From Litomosoides sigmodontis (taxonomy: Eukaryota; Nematoda; Chromadorea; Rhabditida; Onchocercidae), in assembly GCA_963070105.1 (NCBI GenBank), contig OY718803.1, forward strand, positions 4,136,507-4,200,506: 64,000 nt of DNA. Direction: 5' to 3'. A program made the translations under genes and the position numbers. Below the pieces are notes generated by a model that had not been told where the DNA came from, did no database searches, and saw nothing but the letters and a program-made list of their open reading frames with translations. Of the stretch, positions 37,620 to 51,917 are shown one piece after another; position 1 is the stretch's first letter, and each line of letters opens with the position of its first letter.

Positions 37620-37647
37620 CTTACGGTACTATCGGTAGTACCGTAAG
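37620..37647. repeat. Perfect 12-bp inverted repeat with TCGG loop
   Basis: CTTACGGTACTA, then TCGG, then TAGTACCGTAAG. The two arms are exact reverse complements. It lies 180 bp past the ptr stop codon, possibly in its 3' UTR. Confidence 0.9.
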
Positions 37648-38931
37648 TAGTACTGTAAATAATTGAAAAGGAATCTTAAAATGCTTGTCATTCATGACAT
37701 TCATAATTAAATTGTATAAAAATGGTTTTGCTTGTTTTCATTTTCTTTGTGAAAGGTAATAAAATTTGTTCAATTGTTCTCTCATTTGGAAGAAGAAATT
37801 CAGCAGAAGAGATAACAGTCATTTGCTATAGCCTGACCTCTCTCGTTGAATAACTCATACTGAATAACTTATTGAATTTAGTGAAGTCGAACTTAGGTTT
37901 GATTATGAATTTTAATTAGTTGCTTGTAATATCCTGTCAACAAATGCGCTGACAGTGCTGTTGTAATTAAAATGTTTGCTGTGAAATGACTGTAAAGTCA
38001 CAGTGCTGTAAGAAGATGTGTAATCATCTTTAATTTTAATTAGTTAAAAATTGCAAATAGAAAACAATTCAGTATTACAATAGATGTGGTATATGAATGT
38101 GTGTTTTTATGCGGTATGTGAAGAAATAATAGTGCTGAAAGCTTTCTGAAATCAACGCCTAAACTTGCAAATTTGTAAAAACAAATGTTGAAAAACTTAG
38201 AGCTACAGCTCTGAGAGGTGCCGATTCTAGCGATTTAAAGTGCTAGAAAAATTCCTTTGGAGCTCCTCTAAAATTAGAAAATTATCAGAGAAAGGGTAGT
38301 CGAAATTGATAGAAAGATTATGCCCAAGCAATTAATTCGCCTCGCAATTGATTTTAAACAATTTTCTACAAGTCATCTGAGTTCAATTTATTAGATTACT
38401 GAGTTAACAATGTTTTGAATTGCCGACAGAAATATTACTAAACAATTTAGACTTCTCCTATTAATATAAAGTAATAAAATGTCTTCGGTAAAATATTTTG
38501 GTGATCATTGATCAGTGCGATAATTGATAATTCAAACCAGAAACATCATTGAACTTCAGTGTATCTGTCGGCCTCAAAGAATGGAGCAGTGCCGCCAGAA
38601 ACACTCTTTCAACTTCATTCTTCATCGATGGCGGCAATTGTTCATTGCTTTTTTACAACCGCTGAATCCCCACGTAACTCCCAGATCATCGTGGAGGAAG
38701 AAGATGGCGAGTCACTACGATGATTATCACGAATTGAATGAAATGGTTGAAATTTATCACTTACTTCTCCATCATTTGAAATTCTTATCAATCGAAAAAT
38801 TTACTTCCTAACAATTAGCAACTCTTAACAATTAATCCATCAGTGAGTTCTTTTTTTCTTGAGAAAAGGCAGAACAAATTTAATGAAATTTTGGAGTAAT
38901 AATAATAATTATTAATAATTAATAATTAATG

Positions 38932-39345
<414 letters not shown>

Positions 39346-42300
39346 GATAATAATAATAAAATAAATAATAGCAATAATAAAATAAGGTAATAAAAAAAAT
39401 ATGTCCAAAATAAGGTAATAAAAAAAAAATACGGATGAACGCCTTCCAGAAGTCTGAAAGTAACCTTATTTTGCCATCTGATAAAGACATATATCAGGAC
39501 GACTTCCCTCTCCCAACAAACGTGAAGTGAAAGCTGCTTTCAACGGGTAGTTGCATTCCTCGTACGTGCATAAGTCTACGTTCCACTCACATTCATTGCA
39601 AAACACGGATGGTCATTGGTGTAGTTAGCGCCAAAATTCCAATGAAATTACAGTAAGTGTTGACAGATAAAATTTGCATTGGAAAAAATCAATGAAACTT
39701 TTGAATTTAAATCATAAAGATAGCATAAGCTTGGTATTGATGATAGGTTGGTTTAGCAGAACATGATAGATTTATTGAAAAATATGGAGGCTATCCCGTT
39801 TGTTGCAGACATTTTCACTGTTAAGAAGACTTTTGAATATCTGCTTCGATTACTATTTAGGTCTCGGGAAGCTTTTATAGCGCACGGTATTAATCAACAT
39901 CGTAAGCTTATACGTGATCAAATTCAGTACCTCTTACTGTAGTGCCGCTTTTTTACATTGAAAAATTGAAAGAATAATATTAAATTAGTGAAGAAGATTT
40001 TCGAAAGTTGTTTTTTTAAGGGAAAGTAGATTCATTTCTTTCATTGGATTATTGCTGTTAGCTCATTTACATAATGTAACAAGAGACATGCAAGAAGTTT
40101 GTATGTTCAAGATTAACCTACTAACACCCTCTAGTTTAAGTCGTTATTAACCTGATCAAACACCTTTCTTAGCCTATCTCATTCGCAGCTCAGTACCTTC
40201 GCGCGTGAGATGTTGATTTTTGCATAATGACCACCCGATCGGTTGCGTGTCACTTGAGCGAAGTGTGTGCGTGCTTGCTTTCGTTCGACTGTTTGTTTTG
40301 GTGGATGGTCCTTTGTTTCTGTTTGGTTCTCTGTAAGTTGTTCGAGGAAGTGTGTGAGCGTGCGTGTGTGCTGGAATAACCACAGTATGGCTCATGCTAA
40401 TTCAACTCTTCAAACTTTACACTTTTTCTTGTAAATTGCATTGTTCCTGAAAATATTGGTGGTCAGCATTTCCTTCGTTCTTTTATTCACTAAACACGTG
40501 ACCTGCTAATAATTCTTCGTTTGGTCTGTTTTAATTCTTAAGTCGCTTTGTTTTCTTCCTTTTTATTGGAAGCCTCACGTACTTCATGTTCTATACTTGA
40601 ACATCTCCTTATATCCACTTCAGATTGACTTAAGTTTCTCTTGATTTATGCACATTTTAAGGAATTTATTTGCTGTTCTCCACGATTAACATTCCTACTC
40701 TCATTGGTTTGGAATGTTAAAGAGTGTTTGAATTTCAGCATCGACAGTGTACCGTTTTATTTTCTCTGAGCGCTTCTCCTATGTTTGTTTAAGCTTTGAG
40801 ATTTTCGGGCAGATTTTCCACTTCCACATTCTCATTTGTCTTTTCGTTTCGAACTTGTCCTCGGCAATGTTCTTTTTTGATATATTTATCATAACAAGAA
40901 TAGGTGCGCCACTGATTTCTATAACCACAATCATCTGTGTAACCTTGCAACTTTTGCGAAGGTTTCGAAAAGCTACGCATGGCGGGAAGAGGTGCGAGGA
41001 AGTGAGGAATGCATTACAGGGAAATCAGGGAAGAGTTCTGAAACCTTAGGATATGTGGGATAACATCAATTAATCAGCGGACTTTTTTGGTTCCATCAAC
41101 TCAGTGTATATGCTTGAAGACATTCCTCAATGTCATCACTAAAAGATCATTCCATGCTCCACAATGCTTCCATTTCTCAGTAGCTATAGAGGAAATAAGA
41201 AGTCGATAAATGAACTGTAAGGATGAGCGCATCATATTTCATGAAAATTATGCAAATTGTTGACTGTATACTTTGCAGATCTTTGTTAAAATTTCTAAAA
41301 GCTGTGGAATCGCTTGAAAATTTCGGATCATTTAATGGATGAGACTGTATTCACTTATTGGATAGTTATGATAGTTATAATCACCAAATTATCAGGCGTA
41401 CAACTATCAGAGAGTTAAAGAAGAAAAAAAGAAAGCCTTCTAATTTGTAGAGCTTTGAATTACATATTTGCATAAAATTCATGAAGTCAAGTTAATGTTT
41501 GAAATAAATTTTATCAGTAAGAGGAACTGTTTTTCCGACTTTTAATTTGAGTGTATTGCCCTCTCTCTACTCGTGATTCCCATTTATAGTTTGGCATAGA
41601 GAATTTTTAGAATGTTCCACGCTCCACTACTTCACCAATTTTTATTTTCTGAGTGACGATTATCATTGTATATTTAACAAAAGAACAAACCCTTCACTCA
41701 TCCTGTTCAGCACATCTTTCGTCCATCAGTAACAGAACTGTATTAAAGACATGCTTAACAGTTCCGCTCACAATAGTTCTTCAGTGTGATCGTTTGCAGT
41801 AGATTATTTTTGTGAACTGCTGGGTGGTAAAAGCACAAATGTTAATTAATGTTAAATGTCCATTTATCTGATCAGCGCCATGGATTTCTTTTTTTCATAT
41901 CTTCTGTTACATGAGGGAATTTATTTCTGTCAGCTATAGTTGATAACATACGAAATTAGGCTACGATGGTGGTTGATTCAGTTTTTATTTGGTTTCAACA
42001 GCATAGAGAAGTGCTTTGTCATTCATAGAGTTTAGAATATTTGAAATTTTATTCGTAAGCAAGTTGATTTTTTTCGAATAAATTTTTTCTAATCCGTATT
42101 ACTGTTGTTAAGATTAGTTAGTTATGACTTAAACAAGAAGATATGGATAACTTGGGAGGCATGATCTTGCTACTGGCCACTAGAAATTAAATTGATCGTT
42201 GCACTGTTAGCTTTAAGGTATGGATTACTGCTTGGTCTCACGGCATTTTTGATAATAAATTATCTGGAATAGAATGTCGCCATTAATTGCGTTCATCTGC

Positions 42301-44624
42301 TTGATGAATGCGTTTCTGTCGCCGGTAAGCCATGTGTGGGGCGAGTGATTATCATGTCTTACTTACGAGCCCTTGACCTTGAGCTAATGGAGTGCAAGTA
42401 GAGCGTGTGTAGGACGAGGTCTTTACATCTGCGTTAATGCAACAGTTTTTGCACCAAATTCTTAAATAGTTATTGTCAAAAAATAAATACTATTTAATGT
42501 GAACGATCAGAGCTTTCTTATAAGAAATGTATTTTTAATAGATTGAGAAGGAGAAGGAAATGAATGCCGGAAGCAATAAAGATTGATCGAATTTCAATAT
42601 ATATACAATGTCGGTATATTTTATCAACTCAGTATACCATATCATACTATAAATATCATGTATATTTTTTATTATATATATATCAGTACTTAATTACTTA
42701 CTAATTACTGGTATTTCAACACAAGCGTTTGAAAATTTTCTTGCAAAATAAATTTTCTTTAATCTAAATTTGCGGAAGTGCGATTTCTTTTCATATATGG
42801 CGTTTTATTTTTTCAATTGATGATCATTTCTTAGTAGTCATTATCAAAAAGCTCTCTTGAATTTGGTAGGACTTCCAATGTTTCCACCCCAAAATGGGCA
42901 AATTATCCATTGTTGATTGCAATGGAAGATTTTTCTCTTTTTCGCTATATAAGTTATAATTTTTCAACTGATAAATGGAGTAGGGGATGCAAATGGGTAA
43001 GAAACACATACGTGAATCACTTTTTTTTCTAAAAGTAACGAGGTTAGAGTTTTGACTTCTTTTCAGGCCGAGGATGATGCAGATTTCGTTTTTTTTTAAA
43101 ACACTGATAACGTGATGAACAGATCTTGTGGGTCGAAGAACACTCTGTTTTGTCTACGTAATTTTTATGTTACTAATAGTGTTGTATGAGTGCTTATATT
43201 CGTTTATTCTTCTCGAAGTTTCTTTTTTATTATTTGGTTCCATTGCCGGTATACTTAAATGTCTCAAATAATTTCTTCACATCATTGCCTTAGCTTCTCT
43301 CATACTGATTTTTGTCCTATATAAAGGCATGTTTTTTTTTTTACTTTTTATATCATATTTTCGGGGAATGATCACTTCCATTTTCACTTACTGAACAGAG
43401 ATTTTCGCCATATTTTCTTACAAAGTATGTTTACTTTTTCCAGATTCCCGGTTGCTTTACTACAACTACTAAGACTACTAAGATACTAATGAGACAGTTA
43501 ACCTTTTATAAAATCCTTTGAAAACGCTTCTACCTCACTCCGTTGGATAATTCTACACCGTTAAAATTACTTAAATTCAGTGAAGAAGACGAATGCATAG
43601 ATTGACTATGACAACTGGTGTGGATCAGTTTTTGATAGATATAGGTAGGTATTTCGCACTTGTTGTGGGTCGTGCTTTTTATACCATTAATTAGTAGGAT
43701 ATTTCAAGTTCATTAACCAAGAAAAATTGTGTCAGATTATGCCCCAGAAATGTACCTTTTGCGATTTTTCAACATCGAGAATACTTGCTCCCATTTTTCT
43801 GTTCTATAAATCAAAATTTGCACTATTTTACGACTCTGGTGCTTCACACCCTTGCACTTACATTTTAATATGAATTTGTTTTATGGCAGAGATGAGTGAA
43901 TATGTACATGTAACGTAATCCAAATAGTCAACAAAAGTCATCAACGTTGGAGGTATTTGTCATCATGTTTCCATTGGCTTAGTGATGTCACGTTGTTTAA
44001 TGTTATTTTTAAAATTCTGCGATATTCTTTGGATTACATTAAAGCATTACAAGGCGAAAAATGCATATGAAACAGATGTCAAATTATTCTATGATATATG
44101 AAAACATAATTCAGGTGATTTTGTTTAGGTTTCACTTATCTTTTATAACAGTACTATTTTTGTATTATACATTTTATTTCCTTGGGCATGAAAAGTTCAA
44201 CTTCTGCATTAATAATTGGAAAGTGCTGGGAATTGCTATACATGAGATTATTGATTGTTGGTTTCGTTACTCCTAATTTTACTTTATTCTGAAGATGTTA
44301 AATAAACGAAAGAAACATTTAGTAATCATTTTCATTCATACGGAATAGTGTATGAAGGCATGTCTCTTTTTTCCATTAATTTGGGTTGCTGTTGGTGAGG
44401 CATGCTAGTAGAAAATTTGAACTGTTATTTTATCCACTTATTTTTAGTGTTAGAATATATTTCGAGGTTCAAATTATGGCTTTTGTTTGTTTGATGTGCA
44501 CAGTAAGTAATTCTTGTTCTCGTTTTTTAGAAATCGTCCATTTAATTTGTCGGTCATATTAGGATAAATAAAGTATGATGTCCGACTGATGGTTTCCAAT
44601 GGTATTTTATCTGTAATTTTTCAG

Positions 44625-46451
44625 GAATTCATTAAAATCGAATAAAACAATCGTGTTTGCGGAAAACAGGAACAAGACGTTAACGACAAGGGGGAGCAGT
44701 TTATTGATTTCAACTAAAGAAAGATCGATCAAAGAAATTGTTGACACTGATTGCCGTGCTTGCATCTACTCCCATCACCAAATTTTGACATCATTTCATT
44801 GGTGGAAGGTGATATATTAAATAGAAACCATTTTATTCTAGAAATTTCGAAGTTTTATTGATACAGTGTCAGTTTTTTGGTGAACGATGAAGAATGTGGA
44901 TTTGAGTAAGAAATAGATGGTAGGGATGATATACAAACATCGGAATCTTTTTCACAATAACACCAAGTGTGCGGTCATGATACAAGTACGCATACAGTTA
45001 AATAATATCAAAGTTTTGTCGGATGTTTTATTTAACTCAGCGAGAAGTGATGCTGAATGAACTGTCGAATAGGGGATTTTAGATTTACTTGAAATAACGA
45101 ACACTAGAGCAAAGAAAATGCCTGATATGAGAAACGCCAAACTGAATAAGAAGTTTAATTTTCAGGCAAAAGTAATGCCTTTAATATTCAAGGAACATTG
45201 GAAACTAGCTTGTTAAAACTTAAAGCAGCGAAATTCGAAACTCTTTTCCGGATTGTGCAGTATACTTAAAATCAGCTAGTCGTTGATGACAAATTCAGTG
45301 GACCGAATAATTACTCAGGTAAACAAATTGCTTTCGACGCTATTGAAAAGATGAAAAAGAATAGTGACCTCTCAAGAATTTTGCACTATTATTGTGGCCA
45401 TTTTTACTAATTCAGCGTTTTTTTAAATAAAGGAACAAAAAACGTAAGTTCTTTGCTTTACACAGTATTTGCGATTTCTCACTATGGTTCCAGCCTCCGT
45501 GAATATTAGGGCGTTTTGTTTAGCATTTCACCTATCCTTTTGCAAAAAATATAACTGGTATCACCCTTTGTATTCAGTCATATTTCATTCTTTTTGGAAA
45601 AGAAAGGCCTGAAAATTCTGCACTTTTTAAATCAAAAGTATTTGAAGAATATTTTCCAGTTATTGTTTCTTTGCAATCTTATGTGTTAGCCTCTAAATTG
45701 TAACTGATGCTGATTTTGCTGATTTGTTTGTTTATCTGTCACATATTGTTTAGATCAAGAAAGAAGATATCGATATTGAAAATCAGTGTTTTGCTCCAGA
45801 AGAATTTAAAAATGGCAGCAAGCTGATCAGGCTGTCGATGAATTGCAGCAGCGAAAAAATTCAAGACAATAATTGCAGAGATATCACTGTGTCAGGTTTG
45901 TATTTTTCTCTTGTGACTGTTAAATGATTATTTAATTTAAATTCTGCATATTGGAAAGTATACAATTAACAATGGAACATCCTTTAACTTGGACATGGGG
46001 CATTAATTTTTGGCACTGAATTTTTTTACTTGTAAGTGGTGGCATGAATAATTTTTCCATTTAAGTTTCCGTGTTGTAAGTTATTTATTAGTATGTTTTT
46101 GGTAGTGAAAAAGAAAAGGTTATAAAACAAACTGGCAGTTACTTAAGGGCCGTATTGTCATACTATGTCTCATCTTATTGCGAATTGTTACTTCCTGTGC
46201 GTTAAATCGGTGTCAGGGAACTGCCTGGTCGGAAGCTAATTAATTTCCCATTTAGTTTCTGATTTAATTTCTGTCGATCGACACGGAATGCTTGGAAGTG
46301 TGATCTTCTGAATTAGGCTGTTAGCGCTAACTCAGTTTTTTTAGAAGCTAGTGTGCTACTTGATTGTTTGTCGAAACCGAGTGATTTATTGACGAATCAG
46401 TTGACTGATTTCATGAGTGAAGATTGCAGTTTGGTTAGGACGAGTCAGTAG
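44625..46451 (+). CDS. Candidate gene fragment, unrecognised (low confidence)
   Basis: Three plus-strand exons join in phase: 44625-44808 (starts with the last base of a codon; reads KTIVFAENRNKTLTTRGSS and ends SFHWWK), 45754-45895 (IKKEDIDIENQCFAPEEF…) and 46345-46451 (…LLTNQLTDFMSEDCSLVRTSQ would end at a TAG at 46449). The acceptors TTTTTCAG, TGTTTAG and TTTTTTAG are good. No start exon was found; an ATG exon at 43608-43644 has a usable donor but the wrong phase to join directly. The composition is protein-like but AT-rich, so chance is possible. I recognise no family, and parts of the model may be wrong. Confidence 0.35.
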
Positions 46452-49400
46452 CACTGGCAGCATTAACGTTTGTAGAGTTCTCGCCGGCTATGTAGGATTT
46501 ATGAATTAATATTAAGCATTTTTGGACAGCTGTGAATTTTTTATATCTTTTTTAACCGTCCTCAAATTATTAACGAATTTATTAAAAATTGACAGGAAAT
46601 ATAACTTAGTCATTTCAACTCTAAAAAAGTTGGTAACTGAAGAATGAGTGTAAAGCATTTTACAACAGAGAGAAAGTGAGCATCGTTCTCTTCTTCCGAG
46701 AATTTTTGAAGAGTGATCCAAGCAAATCAAACAATTGTTCTTCATTCTTATCTGCCAGCTAAAGCCATGGAGCATGAACCATATGAAGTCTGTCCAACAG
46801 GTTCACCTGTTACCACTGCTGGAATTGCTACTTTCAACGATTCGATATATATATTGTGATTTGTCACATCCGAACCATTTTTGAGTTTTTTAAAATAATG
46901 TCTATAAAACTCTCACTTTCATTTCCATCATCAAAGTTGTTAACTATGTAGAAATGGAAAATCTTTTTAAAGAACGGGTGGTAAGCCCTTGAAAGTTGTT
47001 TGTGTGACTTACCTTATTAGTGAGTCTGTGAAGGGGACAGGTAGAATGGAGCGAAATTTTCGTACTATTAGCTCTATGGTCTCACTCTTTAACGCATTTG
47101 ACGTATCCACTTCTCGTTTCTGCATGTAACTTTGTTATTTCTTTAGTTTATGTAATTACAGCATTTCTTATTTCGCATCATTTTGGATTTTTGTAACATG
47201 AGTTTTAGACTCTCTCGATCGTCACATTCAACTGAATAACGGAGATAGGTAAACAGTGAAATTTGATGGGTACCCAATGTCTCAAAATTATTTTTGGATA
47301 GATATGTTCAAGCAATTAATACCACAAAAGGAATCGAGTCTTCGGGTTAGAAGGAATAGCCGTTTTACTCATCACTTTGTTTTTCCATAGTGCGGTTTGT
47401 ATGCAATTAACGTTGGCTAATATAGAATTAGTTGGTCGGGAAATTATTTTCTGTATATAGCAACAATAGGCACCTTTTTTTGCACTTGTTCTCTTCCAGT
47501 GGCATTCGAACTTTTCAAGATTACTGTAAAAGAAGTGAAAAATGTAAGTTGAAACAGGGATGGGGAGTATTTGGATGTTGTGTGTGGTAAGTGCCGAGTG
47601 TAAAAAGAAATCTGAGAGTAGGCTTAGCGAAGGAGTGCGTGCTTGCTATGCTATGTTTTTAGGGTGGAATGAAATGATCGGTCAGTCGGTCAGTCAAAGT
47701 TTGACATTTTTTTGGGGATTCAGAAAGACATTTTATTAGAATATTTTAAGTCTCTCTTATCTGTTTTAGAAAAGTAAGTACATTCAGCGTGACCAAGGGG
47801 AATTGCAAGATACAATGACTAATGTAGATTGAAGGAAAACGTTTGGCAACTGAATAGTTTATTTCATTGGTCGATTAGTTAGGGGGTTTGCATTTGTTTC
47901 TGGAGGGGAATGATTACCCATGTAATTTCGTAAAGTAATATGTTTAGAAATATGAATGGAATTTTCATTATTTCCGTTGAGAAAATTTTCTGCTATGTCA
48001 ATTATACCATTTAGCCATTGCGTTAACCCCAGCCGCCGAGAGCCGACACATTATAACGATAAAAAATGATCGAAAGCGAGACGTGTTTTTGAGTGTGTAA
48101 TCATATGTAAAGCAAAATGAAACGATGCCTTATGTAACATTACACACTTTTGCTCGGCATTTCTGAGAATTGTGAAGAATGGCAAGGTCAACCACGTATT
48201 TCCCCTTCTTTTTTATCCAGTCTTCTTTTAAAATTTTTAGGAGATAACTTTATCATCAACGGTTGGTTGCGTTTTATCAGAGCATTCTTTACTCTTCTCC
48301 TTACTTTAGTGTTCCTGGCTTTCCCTCTTGTTATTGAGATAAGAATGCATGCAGGATTTCCGCTGCACCTGAACTTCTTTTCAGCATTGCATTTTTGAAA
48401 ACATAATACTTGAGGAAGAAATTAACATAATGAAGAGGAAGTCGTTTTTCTAAACGTGATATTTAATAAGCCTTAAGGGCTCATTCACTCATTGCACTTG
48501 AGGTCCTATCTTGCTCAGATAGAAACGTTCAGTATGGAAGCAAAGTTGTCTCCTGTTTAATGTATTTCCATTTATCTCTTTATCAACAAATGGAGATTTC
48601 CTCAAGTAGTATTTGCTTTTATACTTGAAGTTCTTGTCAAATAAATGCTTTTTGATTTACCGTCGAATAACAGCGATAGCAGATGGCTTTAAGAGCGCGG
48701 GAGGGAGAGACGAAGAGAGTGAGATGGTATATCTGGCATAAGAACTTGGTAAGCAAAGACTGACTTTAGATAATAGATTTCAACAAAAGTTTGACGATAT
48801 AAACTTGTTGATTCTACAGATGATTTTGATAAGCTAATTGGAACCTTCGACTTCATCGAGACGGCTATTTTCTCCTTGACTGCTCGTGTCTTTCTCTATT
48901 CCTCATATTTGATAAGGAAATTTCTTGTAGGATTAGGTGAACTTAGTTAAAAATTGCTGCTATGAAAGGTTTGAGATTTTGAGAGGTTGTTGTGATGGTA
49001 CATAGCGCTGTAAAGGATGTATTTTCTATAATTTTTTGATGGGTAATGAGGAAAAAGGGTTACAGTCTAGTAAACTTAACAATAATTCTTGCTATATAAT
49101 TTAAATAAAGCTATTTCCATTACTTGTTTTCTAGTAGGACAAGATATAATTTCATTTTTCATCATCTTGAAACGACTTCCTTTACCGCTTTTAATTAGTA
49201 GCAGTGCGTTGACCAGGTATGAGTTAAGCTCCTGAAAGTACTATCCATTGACTAGAACATTTAATACCGGACGCTGTGCTGCATTCAAACCTTAAGATTC
49301 ATTTCTGCTAAGTTTTTGATGAGCAGTGACTGACATCTTTCTTGTGGTATGGCGTGCAACATGTACATTGAATTTTGTGACTCATCAAAAAGTCTTTCCT

Positions 49401-49962
49401 CCAACGCAGTGCAGACTGAAGTTTTAGCACCATTTCCGAGAAAACCTTTTATTCAGTATATTGTCCTGTTTATTTTTGTTTTTAAGGAAACCTGTACGGC
49501 GGTACTGCATATTGACTGTAGTTAGTATGATGGATGATTTAATGAGGGTGAGCCTTGTCGAAAACGGTAATTGTAAGGATGCGATGCTGAAGGTGAAAGT
49601 GGATGAAGTGCAGGGAAGCGGAGTTCCTCGATTTTATCATCGGCATGGAAGTGTGAAAGGAATAGGCAGAAACACTGCAGTATTAATGATATTGTACGTG
49701 GCTTGTACGTGCATCTCGACGCTCCAAAGAGTAACTGTACTGTAATGGAGTTAATCGACAGTGACCTGTTAAGAATTTAAATGAAGGAGCATCAAGGAGT
49801 AGGAGGAAATGATGAGTGGGTGGAGGAAGGGGGAAGCAGCAAGCTTCAGGAAGGTAGGCAACAAAGCAACAAAGGGAAGCACATGTGGAGCAGCAGCAGC
49901 AACAGCAGCAGACCCTCCCGAGAAGCAGCGGCCACCACTAGCTACCAGCCATTCAGAGCTGC

Positions 49963-50062
49963 TTGTCCCGCCTCTCTCAGCATACATTCTGCAGCAGCAG
50001 CAACAGCAGCAGCAGCAGCAGCAGAGCGGCATTCTCTCTTCTGCGCCTTTTCTTGTTCAGTG
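49963..50062 (+). other. Possible alternative first exon of the CTD phosphatase gene
   Basis: An ATG at 49963 opens a Ser-rich frame of 33 codons through a CAG/AGC repeat and ends at a strong donor (G|GTAAGC at 50063). The phase (one base left over) matches the entry phase of exon 2 at 53716. Vertebrate CTDSP proteins have short N-termini of similar length, so a shorter isoform is plausible. There is no direct proof. Confidence 0.35.
49991..50025. repeat. CAG trinucleotide microsatellite
   Basis: About eleven CAG units with one CAA. A related shorter tract lies at 49890-49910. All three plus-strand frames are open here, as is usual for CAG repeats. Confidence 0.9.
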
Positions 50063-50419
50063 GTAAGCGAAGAACAGTGTATCTGTTCCCGCAACTAATT
50101 TCATTTCATGTATTGTTATTGTTATTTACGAATGCACACCGATGATAACCACCTACCTGCCTACCTACTACTACTACTACTACTAATGCCTACCTACCCT
50201 TGTGAAGCAGCAAACCAGCGGTCATTTCTCCTCCATTGCATTATTCTATTTGTTTTGTCGCTCTTTTATTTTCTTCCACTCCTCCCACCACTAATTATTA
50301 TTATTATTCATTACATGAGATGAGATGAGCTGAAAGCTGAAAAAAAGCTGACTCGTTTTGTTCGTTAACGGAGTTGTTATCTGCTTATTCTGCAACAATC
50401 AGTGATTAGTATTCGTTCA

Positions 50420-50455
50420 TCTCTCTCTCTCTCCCTCTCTCCCTCTCTCTCTCTT
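50420..50455. repeat. CT-rich microsatellite
   Basis: CT repeats with CCCT interruptions. Confidence 0.85.
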
Positions 50456-51790
50456 CAATTTCCCTCCCATCATTTAATGGCTTGTACGGCAGTAAAATCT
50501 CACTCCTTCACTTTTACCATATGAAGAATGAAGAATCTCCTATCTCCCTCATCGTTTATTTTTGAATTTACTCAATAGAATGAAGTCGCAATGATTAAGA
50601 AGGATCTCATCACTTTCATCGCACGATAAGTTATCTTCTCATAACCAGCGAAAATAAACACTTCCTCACCTCTCATTTTTAATATCAAAAAGCTGCTGCG
50701 TTCCTCTTCCTCTCATCATCGTTCACCACATGCTTCATTTCTTTCAACAATTGCATTGAAATTCGCTTTTTCTACAATCATTTGATTGATTGTGTCCCAA
50801 AGCATTGATGACAGTAATATTGTAAGCAAAGTTCCAATTTATAACCTTTTCGCACGTGTCTCCTTGCAGGGAGTGGAAGATTTTACTTGCTATTCATTTG
50901 CAATATTTTGCCACAAAAAATAATGTTCCAAGAAGTGAAAACACTTGCAAACATTTCCCATCCAACTACTCTCCCAACTTCTCTTTCTTTCTTAAGTCTT
51001 TCGACTGTACGTACATCCACACCCTCTCACTAATTTCGGACACTACTAGACCGAAAGCTAGCCAGCCAGTTTTTCATCTCATTTCACTAGTTTCACAATG
51101 TTACACATATAGGAGGAATTTCGGCCAAAAAAAAATCGGCCGAAACTCCACTTGCTCCTTACGGTTCAGTGTTCCTCTTCGCTAATCTTGTGTAGCGGAA
51201 TTCATAATTGAGACTTTTGTAGATGGAGGAAGAAATTTTGAAAAACATTTGACTCTTACAACTTTTATTCTATCAATTCATGTTGTAATTTAGGTATTCA
51301 TCACAACTATTGGTCACTTATCAATCAGATACCGTAGCTGATAAAAATGTATTTTCTACTTCGTGCTTTTCTGTTTTTTTTAAATATTGCAGTAGCCACA
51401 TAGTTCCTGTTGGTTCATGTGACTTGTTTCGTTTTTAAATGTATAATAGATAAATTCATTTGAAAAATGGAAGACATACAACTGGTAGGCCCAATTATGG
51501 CGCAGCTCTCAATTTTCAGAATTATCACTGAGGTCATTGTGCTGCTAATGATACACTAACCTCGTTGCACATTTCATTTACATAATAGTTCCCGCAGAAG
51601 TGAAATCATAGTGATTCAAATTCAGACTGTTTCAATCTTACCTCACTGTTATCTTATATTTTGGAATAATTTTCTTCTAGCAGCTGCCCTTCCAAACCTA
51701 TCTATTGCAATAAAAAATTATGCAGTACTGCGAGTACTGTATTCCGCTGTTTCCGCTTTCCGCTGTACTTCTTGTTTTTAATTGTTTTGT

Positions 51791-51798
51791 TTTTCCAG
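51791..51798 (+). promoter_or_regulatory. Possible trans-splice acceptor for the phosphatase mRNA
   Basis: TTTTCCAG ends at 51798, 119 nt before the ATG at 51918. An upstream ATG at 51908 in another frame would make a short upstream reading frame overlapping the start. Confidence 0.35.
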
Positions 51799-51917
51799 GA
51801 ACGACTGAAAAAAATTTTCGAACCCTTGCCGTCAAATCGTTGTATCTTTCCCGTTTTCTTCATATATATCTCTTCGATTTCTTACTTTAAAAGGAATTTC
51901 ACGGCTCATGCTTTTCA

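Larger units (their letters stand above)
46452..51917. other. Intergenic region upstream of the CTD phosphatase gene
   Basis: 5.5 kb with no firm gene. It includes a CAG-repeat segment around 49781-50062 that may be an alternative first exon of the phosphatase gene, and a CT-rich tract at 50420-50455. Confidence 0.5.

Noticed and set aside
40747..41049. 100-codon plus-strand frame
   Set aside because: Hydrophobic Phe/Ile-rich reading typical of AT-rich noncoding DNA, with no supporting context.
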